Both the position numbers and the translations under genes were made by a program. A DNA stretch of 53,003 nucleotides, taken from NCBI GenBank assembly GCA_030537455.1, contig JAUNMR010000026.1, positions 3,642 through 56,644 of the forward strand. Reading direction: 5' to 3'. Below the pieces are notes generated by a model. That model saw only the letters and a list, made by a program, of their open reading frames with translations, ran no database searches and had not been told where the DNA came from. This stretch comes from Planctomycetia bacterium. GTDB lineage: Bacteria; Planctomycetota; Planctomycetia; Pirellulales; Thermoguttaceae. Position 1 is the first letter of the stretch; each line of letters starts with the position of its first letter. This document shows, piece by piece, positions 16,543 through 26,401 of this stretch.

Positions 16543-18717
16543 ATGTCGGATAACCAGTCAGAGAAACGCGAAAGTTCCTTGGAGACTTCGCTGGCGTCGA
16601 CGCCCAAGAACCAAGCGCAGAAGGAATCCCAAGAGCGCCCAATGACGCCCTTTGAGCAATTTCGTGAAATATGCGAGTCGCTTGCGATCGCACTGTTCCT
16701 CGCGTTCCTCTTTAAGACCTTTGAAGTGGAGGCGTTTGTCATTCCGACCGGCTCGATGGCCCCTACTCTTATGGGGCGCCACAAGGACGTTGTGTGCTCC
16801 CAGTGCGGCTATCGTTTCCAAGTGAACGCCAGCGAGGAAATGGACGCAACGTCGAATCGACGTAATTATCGCCATGTGGTAGCCGGCTCCTGCCCACAGT
16901 GTCGCTTCACCCAGTATTTCGGCGACGAGGTTCCAGAGTTCAAACAGGACAAACACGCGCCGTCCTTCACCGGCGATCGCATTCTCGTTAGTAAAACGAC
17001 GTTCGATCAACGAGAGCTAACGCGTTTTGACGTGTCGGTCTTTCGTTACCCAAACGGTCCGCGTACGAATTACATCAAGCGGATCGTCGGTATGCCAAAC
17101 GAGGAATTGCGCGTGCAATACGGCGATCTCTTTGTTCGTCCGAACAGCGGCGGTCAGGGCGTTTGCGCCACGCGTACCGAGGATCCGACCGCGGAACTTG
17201 CGCCAGACTTCAATCTCACACAGACCGACGCCGCGTTTCAAGACACAAACGTCCATAGCGACGCCCCGACGGACAACGCCCAAGGTTTTCAAATAGCGCG
17301 CAAAGATTACGCTCACCTTCGCCAGATTATGCAGACGGTCTACGACGCCGATTGTCCGGCACAGGGTATTGAGGCGCTCGGCTGGCCGACGCGTTGGGTC
17401 GACGACTGGGCTCTTTCGGACGATTCTCGACAGGGCTGGCTGGTTCGTGAGAAGAAGAACGCGCGCGTCTACAGCTTTTCCCCCCAGGGTTCGCGCGAGG
17501 AAGACGCCTACGCGCCCGGCGAACGCGACGTTTTACAACCAGGCGCCAACGCCGACGTTTCACCCGTAGCGCCTGAAGACGTCAATTTCGCTTGGTTGCG
17601 CTATCGTCATATCATCCCGTCCTCGAACGATTGGTTCTATCTTGTCAATGGCGAACTGCCGCCAAATGCGCTCAACTCTGGCGTTGTTGAGAATTGCCCA
17701 AGGCTTATTGACGATTTCTGCTGTTATAATTCCGGAATCTCCCGTATGTCGCAACGCAATGCTGCCACCGGCGCCTTGCGATGGATCGATACCTACGACG
17801 ATCGTTTTGGGGATCTGGCGACCTTTGTTAAACGCGACGACGGTACGCAAGAGGTTTTCTGCGCACAGAATAGCAATGGTTTTGGCTACAATTGGGTGGG
17901 CGACCTTGCCTTGTCCTGCCGCTTGACTTTTACCGCGCTGTCGAGTCCTGACGATTGTGTCGTTTTGGATCTTGTCAAAGGAGGCGTCGTCTTTCGTTGT
18001 AGCGTCCTGCCGAGCCAGGGCGTTATTCGCTTGTCTATCCCTCAGGTCGAAGCGTTTGAACCGAAAGAGATTAGTTACGCATTTAAACCGAACGCCCCCT
18101 ACGACGTGACCTTCTTTAACGTCGACGAAGAAATGCGCGTGGCGATTAATCAGCATGAACTTCAATTCCCTGAGACTGGCGGTCGTTACGATTTTCTTAC
18201 TGTCGAACAAGGCGGTCAGGGCGTGGCGATTGCACGTGATCGCGACCCGAACGCGCGCGATTTATCGCCGGTTGCCATCGGCGTATCGGGCGCGTCGGTG
18301 AAAGCGGAGCGCCTCAAGGTTCTACGCGACGTCTACTACATCGCACAAGGCGCCTACGTTCACGAGGAATGGGATTCGCGCAATCTTTCCGATTTCCGTA
18401 TTCGCACCTGCGACCGTCTGACAACTTCTCCGGTTCCGCTTGAGCAAGAGGAGAAAGCCGCCTACTTTATGTCGACTCCCGACCTTTGGAGTCAATACGG
18501 TAAGACCAAGGCGATTACCCTGCAACTTGGTCCGGACGATTACTTGGCTTTTGGCGATAATAGTTGTGCAAGTTCCGATAGCCGATATTGGGGCGTGGTT
18601 GATAGAAAGTACCTCATGGGCAAGGCGTTTTACGTCTATTGGCCCCATGGTCTGCCATTGCTTAATTCTGGCTATAACGTAATTCCAAATTTCAAACGTA
18701 TGCGCCGTATCGATTGA
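16543..18717 (+). CDS. lepB: signal peptidase I with zinc ribbon and very large insert
   Basis: The 724-residue protein is more than twice the usual length. The catalytic serine is Ser71 in IPTGSMAPTL after one membrane helix (about 46-64). The general-base lysine is Lys179 in YIKRIVGMP, and the family's final box is GDNSCASSDSRYWG at about 671-684. Two insertions stand out: a four-Cys zinc ribbon between the Ser and Lys boxes (C85, C88, C117, C120), and about 450 residues (roughly 195-650) inserted before the last box. Part of the latter looks like a beta-sandwich (about 440-600). It cleaves signal peptides of exported proteins at the inner membrane. TAAAGGA precedes the ATG. The sigma-factor gene starts 37 bases downstream. 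Confidence 0.88.
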   Translation: MSDNQSEKRESSLETSLASTPKNQAQKESQERPMTPFEQFREICESLAIALFLAFLFKTFEVEAFVIPTGSMAPTLMGRHKDVVCSQCGYRFQVNASEEMDATSNRRNYRHVVAGSCPQCRFTQYFGDEVPEFKQDKHAPSFTGDRILVSKTTFDQRELTRFDVSVFRYPNGPRTNYIKRIVGMPNEELRVQYGDLFVRPNSGGQGVCATRTEDPTAELAPDFNLTQTDAAFQDTNVHSDAPTDNAQGFQIARKDYAHLRQIMQTVYDADCPAQGIEALGWPTRWVDDWALSDDSRQGWLVREKKNARVYSFSPQGSREEDAYAPGERDVLQPGANADVSPVAPEDVNFAWLRYRHIIPSSNDWFYLVNGELPPNALNSGVVENCPRLIDDFCCYNSGISRMSQRNAATGALRWIDTYDDRFGDLATFVKRDDGTQEVFCAQNSNGFGYNWVGDLALSCRLTFTALSSPDDCVVLDLVKGGVVFRCSVLPSQGVIRLSIPQVEAFEPKEISYAFKPNAPYDVTFFNVDEEMRVAINQHELQFPETGGRYDFLTVEQGGQGVAIARDRDPNARDLSPVAIGVSGASVKAERLKVLRDVYYIAQGAYVHEEWDSRNLSDFRIRTCDRLTTSPVPLEQEEKAAYFMSTPDLWSQYGKTKAITLQLGPDDYLAFGDNSCASSDSRYWGVVDRKYLMGKAFYVYWPHGLPLLNSGYNVIPNFKRMRRID

Positions 18718-18754
18718 ACGATTGCGTCCCTACGCCTTAGAAAGAGACTTGGAA

Positions 18755-19417
18755 ATGTTGACCGTCAAGAAACGTCCCGAAACGTCTCGCGTGAGTTTCG
18801 ATCTGAACTCCCCGAGCGTACGTAAATTAGACGAAGCGTTTGCGCGTCGTCGCGGTGAAGCGCTGGGGTTTCTTTTCTTTCTCACCGAGTCCCTGGAAAC
18901 GGCGCAAGACGCGCTTGTGATCGCGCGTGAACGCTGTCACGCTAATACGCAGTTGGAGGAAATTACCAATTTCAACGCGCTTATCTTTCGCGTTATGTAT
19001 AGCGTTTGCGTGGACTTAACAAGAGGCGGTCGTGCAAAACGTCGCAAGGGCGTCGACGTTCATGAACAGCTTGAAAACGTTCTGGCGAGTCGTTGGGAAC
19101 GTCTGACCGAGCAGCGTCGCGACGCCGCTCAAATCGCGTGTCGTCGCATTATATCGCTTCCTTTTCAGTCGCGCGCGGTCTTTCTGCTGAAACTTAACGG
19201 CGAGCTGACTTATTCACAAATTGCGCAGATTGTCCATCTAAGTCAAATCGACGTTATGAGCCTCATGAAGGAGGCGCTCGCTGTGGTCTTTGCGGAGGAG
19301 TCTTTCAAAGAGTCCGAAGCGCTCGCTCCCGTCGCGTCGACGGTCGAGGATTCTACGCAGAACGCTTCTGCCACGTCCTCGGAAGACGCCGTTCAAGCGT
19401 CCAGTGTGAAGGAGTAG
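18755..19417 (+). CDS. ECF-type RNA polymerase sigma factor
   Basis: The 220-residue protein has a sigma-70 region-2-like helical half (about 25-105, with FNALIFRVMYSVCVDLTR) and a region-4 helix-turn-helix (about 135-190: LPFQSRAVFLLKLNGELTYSQIAQIVHLS). This is the plan of an ECF sigma factor, but region 2 is divergent. The C-terminus has a ~30-residue Ser/Ala/Glu tail. ATG at 18755 is chosen. An in-frame TTG at 18722 would start only 5 bases after the lepB stop and lacks a ribosome site. Five bases separate it from the next gene, whose product has an anti-sigma-like N-terminus, so the pair probably forms a sigma/anti-sigma switch. The target genes are unknown. Confidence 0.7.
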   Translation: MLTVKKRPETSRVSFDLNSPSVRKLDEAFARRRGEALGFLFFLTESLETAQDALVIARERCHANTQLEEITNFNALIFRVMYSVCVDLTRGGRAKRRKGVDVHEQLENVLASRWERLTEQRRDAAQIACRRIISLPFQSRAVFLLKLNGELTYSQIAQIVHLSQIDVMSLMKEALAVVFAEESFKESEALAPVASTVEDSTQNASATSSEDAVQASSVKE

Positions 19418-19422
19418 CGCTT

Positions 19423-22146
19423 ATGACCGCCTCAAATAAGAACGATCGCGCTCTGGTCTACTACCAACTTCTTTTCGGTTTGCTCCCCGAGGACGAGGCG
19501 GAGCAGGTTCGTCAACTTTTGGCTAATGACGCGACTGAGGCACGACTCTATGAAGACGTGCGCGTCGAACTCGAGTCGCTCCAATTAGTCACACGACTCG
19601 ACAGCGAAGAATCGATAGACGTCGTCCCGGTTGAGAAAAATGTCGCGGTCGAACAAACGTACGCCGCCGGGTCGACCTTTGCTTATGACGCCGCCGTTGA
19701 TTCCTTTGACAAGGCGCCCTTTGTTGAACCGCGCGTTCTGGAGTCGGAAGAGACCGTGCCGACGCAACCGGAGTCAACAGTTTCTTCCAAAAAGAGTCGT
19801 CAGCGTCGGGACAAGAAACAGAAAAAAAACAAACGCGAAAACGCTCCCGCTTACGTTTTGCCACAGAACGAACGTCAGGGAACCGCCCTTGAAAGGGCTA
19901 AGGGCTTGTTCTCCAACCGTTATTTCATTGTACGTTCCATTATTGTCGGCGCGCTCAATGTTGAACGTCGCGTGGCGAGAATGACGATTTTTCAGCGTTT
20001 TATCGCAACGCTCTTTCTCTTTGTCGCGCTTGCGCTTCTTGGCTTTTGGACTCAGGAGCAACGTTTAAAGCATTTCTTCCGCGAAGACTTTTATGTTCAG
20101 ACGGCGATTCCTCAAACTCTCGTTCGTGGGCTGCGTCAGTCGATCTGCGTTTCCACCACCGGTCTGAACGGCAATCCCAAAAAAACGCCGGCGAGTTTCT
20201 ACTTTACCGACGTCAAGACAAATGAATTTCTCTTGGCGCACACTGAAAGCGGAAACGTCGGCGGTACAATTAAATACGATCTACATAATACCGCAGATTT
20301 TCCGGACGCGGTGCGTCTGAGCGTTTTACTCGGCGCCAATGAGAAAGAAACCTTTTCCGCCTCGCTGAACGTTGTCGATTACTCACAGTACCAATCTTTT
20401 GGCACGGTTCAACGACTGCTCACGAGTCTGTATCATGGCGCGGACGCCGCGCGTATGCCTCTGCTTCCTGAGGTTGTGGATATTCTTTCGCGTCATGAAG
20501 TTAGCGTTGAAGATAACGCTCAGGGAGAGTCTGAAAACGAAAACGCAGCTGTGTGTGAACACGCTGAGCTGACTTTGTTCCCCGAGACAGGACGGTTCGT
20601 TGCGAATTATCCGAACCAGATCGCCGTCTATGCCAGCGACGAACAGCGTCGACCTTTCCAAGGGCGTTTTGCACTGTGCGAAGGGGAAGAGCAGATTCTT
20701 GTCTTTGAAACCGATGCGCACGGATACGCGAGCTTTGAATTTACCTTCCAGGAGCGCGCGCTTTACACTCTGTCCTTTGCCCGCGACGTCGAGCGTGAGA
20801 CTGTCGACAATAACGCCGCGGAAACGCTTGCTCACGTCGAGGATAGCGCGACTATTGTTGACGACGTCCAGGCGCAAGACGCCGGCGAAGACTCCGCGCA
20901 ACTTGGCCAGAACAATACAGATAGCGTCGTTCACTTTACCGATTACAATGAACCTTATTACCATTTCAGTCTCGACGCGACGCACGCACGCGGCGTGATT
21001 TTTGAACCTTGCACGGAAAACCAGGGACTTTATTGCGCCGTTTGTCAGCGCGTGCTCGACGCCAACGATCCGATCGAGTTACGACTCGACGCTAAGTCCC
21101 GTGTAGCGCTACTTTTGGTTGTTGAAAAGAACGGCGTGATCGTTACGAACAGTCTTTTGAGCGCCAATGCTAAAAAGCACACGTTTGTTGACCTGCCGTC
21201 TAACGTTCACGGTCTCATGCGCGTTTTGGTCTATCAGTGTGAACGCAACGCGTTGCGTAAAGTCGCTGAAACGACAATCTTTCGTCGCGTTAATTCCCAG
21301 CGCGCGCCTGAATTGACAGCACAACTGTTAGACTCTGACACAGAGGAGGGCGCGGTGAGTCTCAAAGTCCAAGCGACCCTCCCCCCCGAAGAGCAAAAGC
21401 GTTTGCGCGGTCTTAATGGCGATCAACTCCCGTTGAATCTCGAGGTTTACGCCGCGCCGAGTCTACGTGACGCCGTTCTGGCGTTGGACGTCGACGAAGC
21501 GCTGGAATCGCTGGAACAACAACCGGTTCAGGCCGTTGTGGCGACGACTACTTTTCCCGACGTTCAGAACCGTCCGTTACTCTTTGACAATGTTCGTGAA
21601 ATGCGACAGAATACGGTCGTTAAACTCCAAGAATTTCGTGAACGCGAGACCCAGTCGTCTCTTATGCTCATTCGTATTGGTCTGAGCGGCTTTATTGTTC
21701 TTGCGACCGCCTCTGTCTTTTTCATGATAATTAATGCGTTGAACCCAATTCGCGGCGGCGTAGTCCTCTGTTGCGCCGTAGTCTTGACGTTTTTCTTTTA
21801 CACGGAGCAGAAGTCCCTCGATAGTTCCTTTGAATTGTCCAAAGAGATTGAGTATTCTGTGGATGAGAATGCGGAAGCGTCATCTATTCCGTCGTCGAAC
21901 TCGCCAATGTATTGCGAGACATGGTCGTATCGCGCCGACCCTAATAAGAAAGACGTTAACGGGTTAATTCCACTAGGCAATTTTCACAAAGCGCCGCTGG
22001 GGGAGTCTTTAATACCTCTAGAAATGAATCAAGATTCGACGTCTGACGACAGCGTGCTCTTAGTTAAGTTGCACGACGATAATTTCCGAAAATGGACGCT
22101 TGCGCCCCTGAATGTCTCGAAGTCACAAGAGGAGGTCGACGATTAA
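19423..22146 (+). CDS. large membrane protein, probable anti-sigma partner
   Basis: The 907-residue protein is not recognised as a whole. The first ~60 residues (LLFGLLPEDEAEQVRQLL) resemble the cytosolic sigma-binding segment of RskA-like anti-sigma factors, without a zinc-binding HxxxCxxC. A basic Lys/Arg stretch at about 124-140 precedes a membrane helix at about 190-210. Residues about 225-690 are exported and look like several beta-sandwich domains of macroglobulin/Ig type (for example QRRPFQGRFALCEGEEQILV, then YASFEFTFQERALYTLSF). Two more helices lie at about 749-772 and 777-793, before a ~110-residue tail. Five bases separate it from the sigma-factor gene. The role as anti-sigma is an inference from position and the N-terminus. 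Confidence 0.55.
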   Translation: MTASNKNDRALVYYQLLFGLLPEDEAEQVRQLLANDATEARLYEDVRVELESLQLVTRLDSEESIDVVPVEKNVAVEQTYAAGSTFAYDAAVDSFDKAPFVEPRVLESEETVPTQPESTVSSKKSRQRRDKKQKKNKRENAPAYVLPQNERQGTALERAKGLFSNRYFIVRSIIVGALNVERRVARMTIFQRFIATLFLFVALALLGFWTQEQRLKHFFREDFYVQTAIPQTLVRGLRQSICVSTTGLNGNPKKTPASFYFTDVKTNEFLLAHTESGNVGGTIKYDLHNTADFPDAVRLSVLLGANEKETFSASLNVVDYSQYQSFGTVQRLLTSLYHGADAARMPLLPEVVDILSRHEVSVEDNAQGESENENAAVCEHAELTLFPETGRFVANYPNQIAVYASDEQRRPFQGRFALCEGEEQILVFETDAHGYASFEFTFQERALYTLSFARDVERETVDNNAAETLAHVEDSATIVDDVQAQDAGEDSAQLGQNNTDSVVHFTDYNEPYYHFSLDATHARGVIFEPCTENQGLYCAVCQRVLDANDPIELRLDAKSRVALLLVVEKNGVIVTNSLLSANAKKHTFVDLPSNVHGLMRVLVYQCERNALRKVAETTIFRRVNSQRAPELTAQLLDSDTEEGAVSLKVQATLPPEEQKRLRGLNGDQLPLNLEVYAAPSLRDAVLALDVDEALESLEQQPVQAVVATTTFPDVQNRPLLFDNVREMRQNTVVKLQEFRERETQSSLMLIRIGLSGFIVLATASVFFMIINALNPIRGGVVLCCAVVLTFFFYTEQKSLDSSFELSKEIEYSVDENAEASSIPSSNSPMYCETWSYRADPNKKDVNGLIPLGNFHKAPLGESLIPLEMNQDSTSDDSVLLVKLHDDNFRKWTLAPLNVSKSQEEVDD

Positions 22147-22218
22147 CCGACCGTCTAGGCGATGCGAACGAATCGTCTCAACGTTAGCGGTTGTCACGTT
22201 TAGAACCCCAATGATTAG

Positions 22219-22254
22219 ACGACGCGTTAGGGAATGCCCTGTCGCGTCGTTTTT
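22219..22254 (+). terminator. terminator after the sigma/anti-sigma operon
   Basis: The arms ACGACGCG (22219-22226) and CGCGTCGT (22243-22250) form a perfect 8-bp stem, with a minor inner stem, followed by TTTT. It lies just before the stop of the convergent gene. Confidence 0.8.
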
Positions 22255-22259
22255 CATTG

Positions 22260-24017
22260 TTATCGATAAGTTCGCTCGTCTTGCCGCGCCGCGGTCGCTT
22301 GTGGCGCAACTGGCAAGTGATTTAAGGCGTCGCGTACCACAGGCAGCCAGAAGGCGCGTGGATCTTGCGGTTCAAAGAGCGCACTGAGCGGTTGCGCGTA
22401 GTTTCGTGGTTGACCCGCTACCGCCGCCGGTAGAAAGAATCCGTATTTCGTATTCTCTTGGTCGTAGAACGCTACGATCTTATTGCGGTATTTAGAATCA
22501 AAAACAACGCCGTCCTCGTGTAGCTCAAAGAGTAATTCTAACTCGTTGAACGGAATGACGTCATTAAGGAATTGTACCGACAGCGCTTTTGTCGGAGCGA
22601 CCTCCATTTGACCGGTTTGGCATAGGCGACGCAAAGTAGCGACAGGAATTGCGCCATTTTGTATTTTAAGAGCGCCCTGACCAAGGAAGACGCCACAGCG
22701 AACTGCGCCGGTTTCGATCGATAGATCGGCGATGGTTCCTGAAAATCGTGGAAGGTCGAAACGAGCGCTTAAGGACGCCAAGTCGCAATTTCTAAAATGA
22801 AGATCGTTCAGCAAGGTCAAGGAAAACCTGTCAGCAGAGCGTCCCGACGCTTTGTCGGCGGCGTTTCGGAGATTTGTCGTTTCGTCGTTGGCGTCTGGGT
22901 CGTCGTATGCGACGCATCGCCCTGTGAACCAGCCTTGAGAACCTAGAATCTGGAAGAAGGGGGAAAAGGGCTGAAGGAACGCGCACGGCGTTGGCACGTC
23001 TGTGGCGTCAAATTCAAAGCGTTGCGAGTCGGTCGACGCGAAGGTCTCGTATGACGCGTAGTAGGGACGCGTTGTGAGTAGGTTCGCCAGCTCAAAGAAC
23101 GCGTCGATACGAACGCCTTGTCGCGATTCGACTTGCAGTATTCTCAGATCACGAACCGTCGGCGCGCAGCTGTTAAAGACAATGACTTCGTCCCGAATGG
23201 ATTCCGAGTTACTTGGCGCGCTTTGTGGCGCGACCGTATATGACGCCGCGCGTAAGGCGCCAAGTAGTTCACGATTGGTATAGGGAACGCTCTTACGCGT
23301 GGTAAACGCCTCCTGGATTTGACTTTGTCGTCGCGCATAGTCCGACGCCGAAGCGATTTCCAATTGAGAGATCAGTAGACAAGTCGCGTGCGTGGCGTCC
23401 TTTGAACCGTGCTGCTCACCGCGACGACCGGTCTGAAAGCTCTCGCGCAACGAGGTTAACGCGTCCTGAAGATTACCGTCTTGGCAGATCACGGTGGGAA
23501 CGACCAGGAGGTCAAATCGTTTCAAAGCGCTATTTGCGTGAATAAGATTATCGCTTGATTCGTCTTTTGTTGTAGAAAAGATCAAATCAGCGAGGGACTG
23601 TCGCGTCGTTTCCTTTGCGCGCAGGCGTTCCTCCTCCATTGACCAGCAGTGGTTCGATGCAAGCGTTGTCTGCTCTTGGGTAAACTCGTCGAAGGCGCGC
23701 GCAAATTCATGAAGTAAAGCGAGGTTGCTTGTGCGAATGTAATAGACTTCCGGACAGTAACAGATCTCTTTTTCTGACCTTGTGGCAACGAACCTGACGC
23801 CATTGAGACGACGAACCCACGGTCTGAGACGCTCCTGGCTTTCCACGCGCAAGTCGCAGTGGGTCTTTTGGGCAAAACGCTCCTGCATCGGCACGAGCGC
23901 ACCGGTCGTCGTCTGCCAGTATATTCTCAGACAGACGACTCCCAGCGCGAGCGGACCGAGTAGTAAAAACAGCGTCGACGTCCAAAAGCGTCGTGTGCGT
24001 TCGTGAAGCATTGGCAT
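22260..24017 (-). CDS. membrane-anchored protein of unknown function (AsmA-like C-terminus?)
   Basis: The 585-residue protein has a single N-terminal membrane helix (about residues 11-30, FWTSTLFLLLGPLALGVVCL) after a short basic leader, so it should be a signal-anchored envelope protein. No catalytic motif was recognised. The C-terminal third (about 430-540) reads as an extended beta repeat: FSGTIADLSIETGAVRCGV, FLGQGALKIQNGAIP, then a helix and LFELHEDGVVFDS. This is reminiscent of AsmA-type lipid-transfer or envelope-assembly proteins, but the match is weak. It lies 45 bases after the M2 peptidase gene on the same strand and is probably co-transcribed. Confidence 0.5.
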   Translation of the reverse strand: MPMLHERTRRFWTSTLFLLLGPLALGVVCLRIYWQTTTGALVPMQERFAQKTHCDLRVESQERLRPWVRRLNGVRFVATRSEKEICYCPEVYYIRTSNLALLHEFARAFDEFTQEQTTLASNHCWSMEEERLRAKETTRQSLADLIFSTTKDESSDNLIHANSALKRFDLLVVPTVICQDGNLQDALTSLRESFQTGRRGEQHGSKDATHATCLLISQLEIASASDYARRQSQIQEAFTTRKSVPYTNRELLGALRAASYTVAPQSAPSNSESIRDEVIVFNSCAPTVRDLRILQVESRQGVRIDAFFELANLLTTRPYYASYETFASTDSQRFEFDATDVPTPCAFLQPFSPFFQILGSQGWFTGRCVAYDDPDANDETTNLRNAADKASGRSADRFSLTLLNDLHFRNCDLASLSARFDLPRFSGTIADLSIETGAVRCGVFLGQGALKIQNGAIPVATLRRLCQTGQMEVAPTKALSVQFLNDVIPFNELELLFELHEDGVVFDSKYRNKIVAFYDQENTKYGFFLPAAVAGQPRNYAQPLSALFEPQDPRAFWLPVVRDALNHLPVAPQATAARQDERTYR

Positions 24018-24062
24018 AAAGTCAACAATCGCCTACATTGAAAGATCTGTTATGCAATTGCG

Positions 24063-25751
24063 TTAGCGAAGCTCTTCGGTCGCTTGCTTGATTTCTTCGA
24101 TAAACGCGCGTGTGGAGAGCGGTTCGCCCGTGGCGTTTTCAACGAATTCTTCCCAAGGTCTCGCATTGCCCGGTTCGAAAACACGTTCTTTGAGCAGTTG
24201 ACCGAACTTCAGAAGATCCCCTTGCGCCTCGCGCTCAATGGAATTACGAACCTGAGCCCCGAAGAGTTCGCCGAGCATGTAGCAGTGGTAGTAGACCGGT
24301 GCAATGACAAAGTGCGGCTTCGACGCCCAGTCCGCTTTGCCACGACCCTCCAATGGATCGAGGAGCTGATACTTAGCGGTCGTTTCACCCCAGAGCGTAT
24401 TGAGATCTTGTTCCGGATTTTCGTAGAGCGCCTTTTCGAAGAAGGTCATTACGAGGGTCCAACGGCAGAAGATCAATTGTTCTCTGAGTCTTTGTTCGAT
24501 CAGCGCGTCTTTGACCTGTTCTGCTCGCTCTGGAGTCAGACCGCGATTTTCAATGAGCCATTGCGGGTCGCGCGCTTTCGCCCCGAAAGTCATCGCGATT
24601 CCTTCGGTCGTGAAGATGTGAGAGACGTCGCGAATATTGGGGGGCAACGTGCGGTCGATGTTATAGTCGTAGATCGCATGACCGAGTTCATGGAGCTGCG
24701 TGTCCATCCACTCCGCGTCCGGCTTAATATTACAAAGAATGCGAACGTCGCCTTCCTTATTCATATTATTACAGAACCCGTGTTGTGATTTTCCTTCCTT
24801 TTCGAAAAGGTCGCTGTTCTCCAGGATCGGCGTGACGTCGAAGCCAAGCTTCGCATAATATTGCTTCGAGATTTCAACGATATCCTCACCGGTAATGCCC
24901 TGGTAAAACTCGTTTACGTTAATCTTCTCAGAAGGGGGCGCCTGTTGGAAGAACGGGTTGTCGTAGTGCCACGGCATGATCTTATCGACGCCAAATTTTT
25001 CCTTGAGCTCCGCGTCCATTTTGTCTTTCATTTCGACAAAGTAGGGTCGCGTTTGTTCCTCGAGCTCTTCGAAAATAGCGATAAGTTCATCTGGCGTAAA
25101 CTCTTGGAAAGAAACGGTCATTTCCCAGTAGTTCTTATATCCAAGTTTGCGCGCGGCTTCATTTCGTAGCTTCGCCAGTTCGATCATCTTCGGTGCGACT
25201 AATTCGCCGACTTGTTTGAGCGCGTCCCAGATTTCGTAGCGTTTTTGGCTATCGGTTTCTTTTTCCAATAGGGCGAGGAGCTCGTTATTGGTGTACTCCT
25301 GACCATTATAGACGGCGCGCTGAGTTTGGAAGATCTGTTCAATCTCCGATGAGAGGCTTACGAGTCGCTCATTGAGTTCAGGCGGAATTTGCGACTGTTC
25401 AAATTCACGTTCCGCGACGTAAGCTGCGCGTTTTTCGACGTCGGTCGCTTCGGTCGCCAGAGCGCGCAGTTCTTTTATGCGCGTGTATCTTGCCGGATCG
25501 GCATGATAATTCGACATGGCCAAAGTGGCGGCAGCGGCTTTTTCAAAGGATTCTTCTGTACCGAGGATCATAGAGTCCCACCACGTGTAGGAACCTTCGC
25601 AGTACATACGCAGGTAGTCCGACTGGTAGATTTGCATGAATTCGGCCAATTCCTTTTCGGCGTCGCCGGCGTGAGTGGACGATGGCATTGAAACTCCTAT
25701 TAAGACAACCGTGGCGAGCGCCAGGACACATTTCAAAGCGGTTTGTTTCAT
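24063..25751 (-). CDS. exported M2-type (angiotensin-converting-enzyme-like) zinc peptidase
   Basis: The 562-residue metallopeptidase has a signal peptide (about residues 1-27, ending STHA). The gluzincin site is complete: HELGH with His354, Glu355 and His358, and Glu383 in FTTEGIAM as third ligand, 25 residues on. The all-helical architecture, the YKNYWEMTVSF segment and the pattern QLHELGHAIYD fit the M2 (ACE-like) family or the neighbouring M3 family. It would act as a dipeptidyl carboxypeptidase or oligopeptidase in the periplasm. The start at 25751 is chosen because GGAAG lies just upstream and a signal peptide follows. A longer frame to 25829 adds residues with no signal character. Confidence 0.78.
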   Translation of the reverse strand: MKQTALKCVLALATVVLIGVSMPSSTHAGDAEKELAEFMQIYQSDYLRMYCEGSYTWWDSMILGTEESFEKAAAATLAMSNYHADPARYTRIKELRALATEATDVEKRAAYVAEREFEQSQIPPELNERLVSLSSEIEQIFQTQRAVYNGQEYTNNELLALLEKETDSQKRYEIWDALKQVGELVAPKMIELAKLRNEAARKLGYKNYWEMTVSFQEFTPDELIAIFEELEEQTRPYFVEMKDKMDAELKEKFGVDKIMPWHYDNPFFQQAPPSEKINVNEFYQGITGEDIVEISKQYYAKLGFDVTPILENSDLFEKEGKSQHGFCNNMNKEGDVRILCNIKPDAEWMDTQLHELGHAIYDYNIDRTLPPNIRDVSHIFTTEGIAMTFGAKARDPQWLIENRGLTPERAEQVKDALIEQRLREQLIFCRWTLVMTFFEKALYENPEQDLNTLWGETTAKYQLLDPLEGRGKADWASKPHFVIAPVYYHCYMLGELFGAQVRNSIEREAQGDLLKFGQLLKERVFEPGNARPWEEFVENATGEPLSTRAFIEEIKQATEELR

Positions 25752-26401
25752 GGAACTTCCGTTGCGTAGCTTGATGAAACGACAAAGACGCGACGCTATG
25801 TCGAACCAAAGTGGAGGACACGCGCGCATGACTACGCGGTAAGTTTACCAATTCTAACGCGCGCGCGTCAAGAGGAGAGCGTAGCTTTTGCCGACCCGAG
25901 ACAGCGAAATTTATAATTTATATAAAATGTGGAAATTTGTTAAAATACAAAAATCGTATCGGATTCTAGCGTCGTCGCTCAACGCGTCCTCTGGCGGTCG
26001 AGATCAGGATGAACGTCTATTTTTTCTCATTATGGACTTAATTCCGATTTTTCCTTTAGATTGGTTGTGGAATGAACGAAAATAAGGATTAGAGGCTTTG
26101 TCTGATCCTTCGCGCTGACATGGCGCGTCGTCGTTTGGCTAATGGAGGAATTTGCCAAAAATGCGACAAAAGACCGCTTTTTTTAAAGGTAGGTTTTTTG
26201 TTTGTCGATAGTTCAGACTGACAGAAAGGAACCAGGTTTCGAGCGGTTCTTACCGACGTCGCTTGAGACCACTGGATGAAGGTCGCGAGATCTTCCATGT
26301 CGCGCAGGCTACTAGGAGGACATAGGAGCTTGTGCGTCTTTTAAAGAATTGGCTCGGTCAAACGACTGTGTTCGTTCGGTTAAGATGTAAGGATACATAA
26401 C
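25752..26401. other. 650-base intergenic region
   Basis: This divergent spacer lies between the M2 peptidase and the Wza-like gene. It has an AT-rich patch at about 25908-25955 (TTTATAATTTATATAAAATG and nearby TTAAAAT), probably the promoter region of the peptidase on the minus strand. A small AAGGAT/ATCCTT inverted repeat is at about 26083-26109 and a T-rich patch at 26177-26200. No convincing coding region, RNA gene or -35/-10 pair for the + strand gene was found. Confidence 0.5.

Noticed and set aside
26089..26298. 69-codon minus-strand frame in the spacer before the Wza-like gene
   Set aside because: No family resemblance, atypical composition and no ribosome site.
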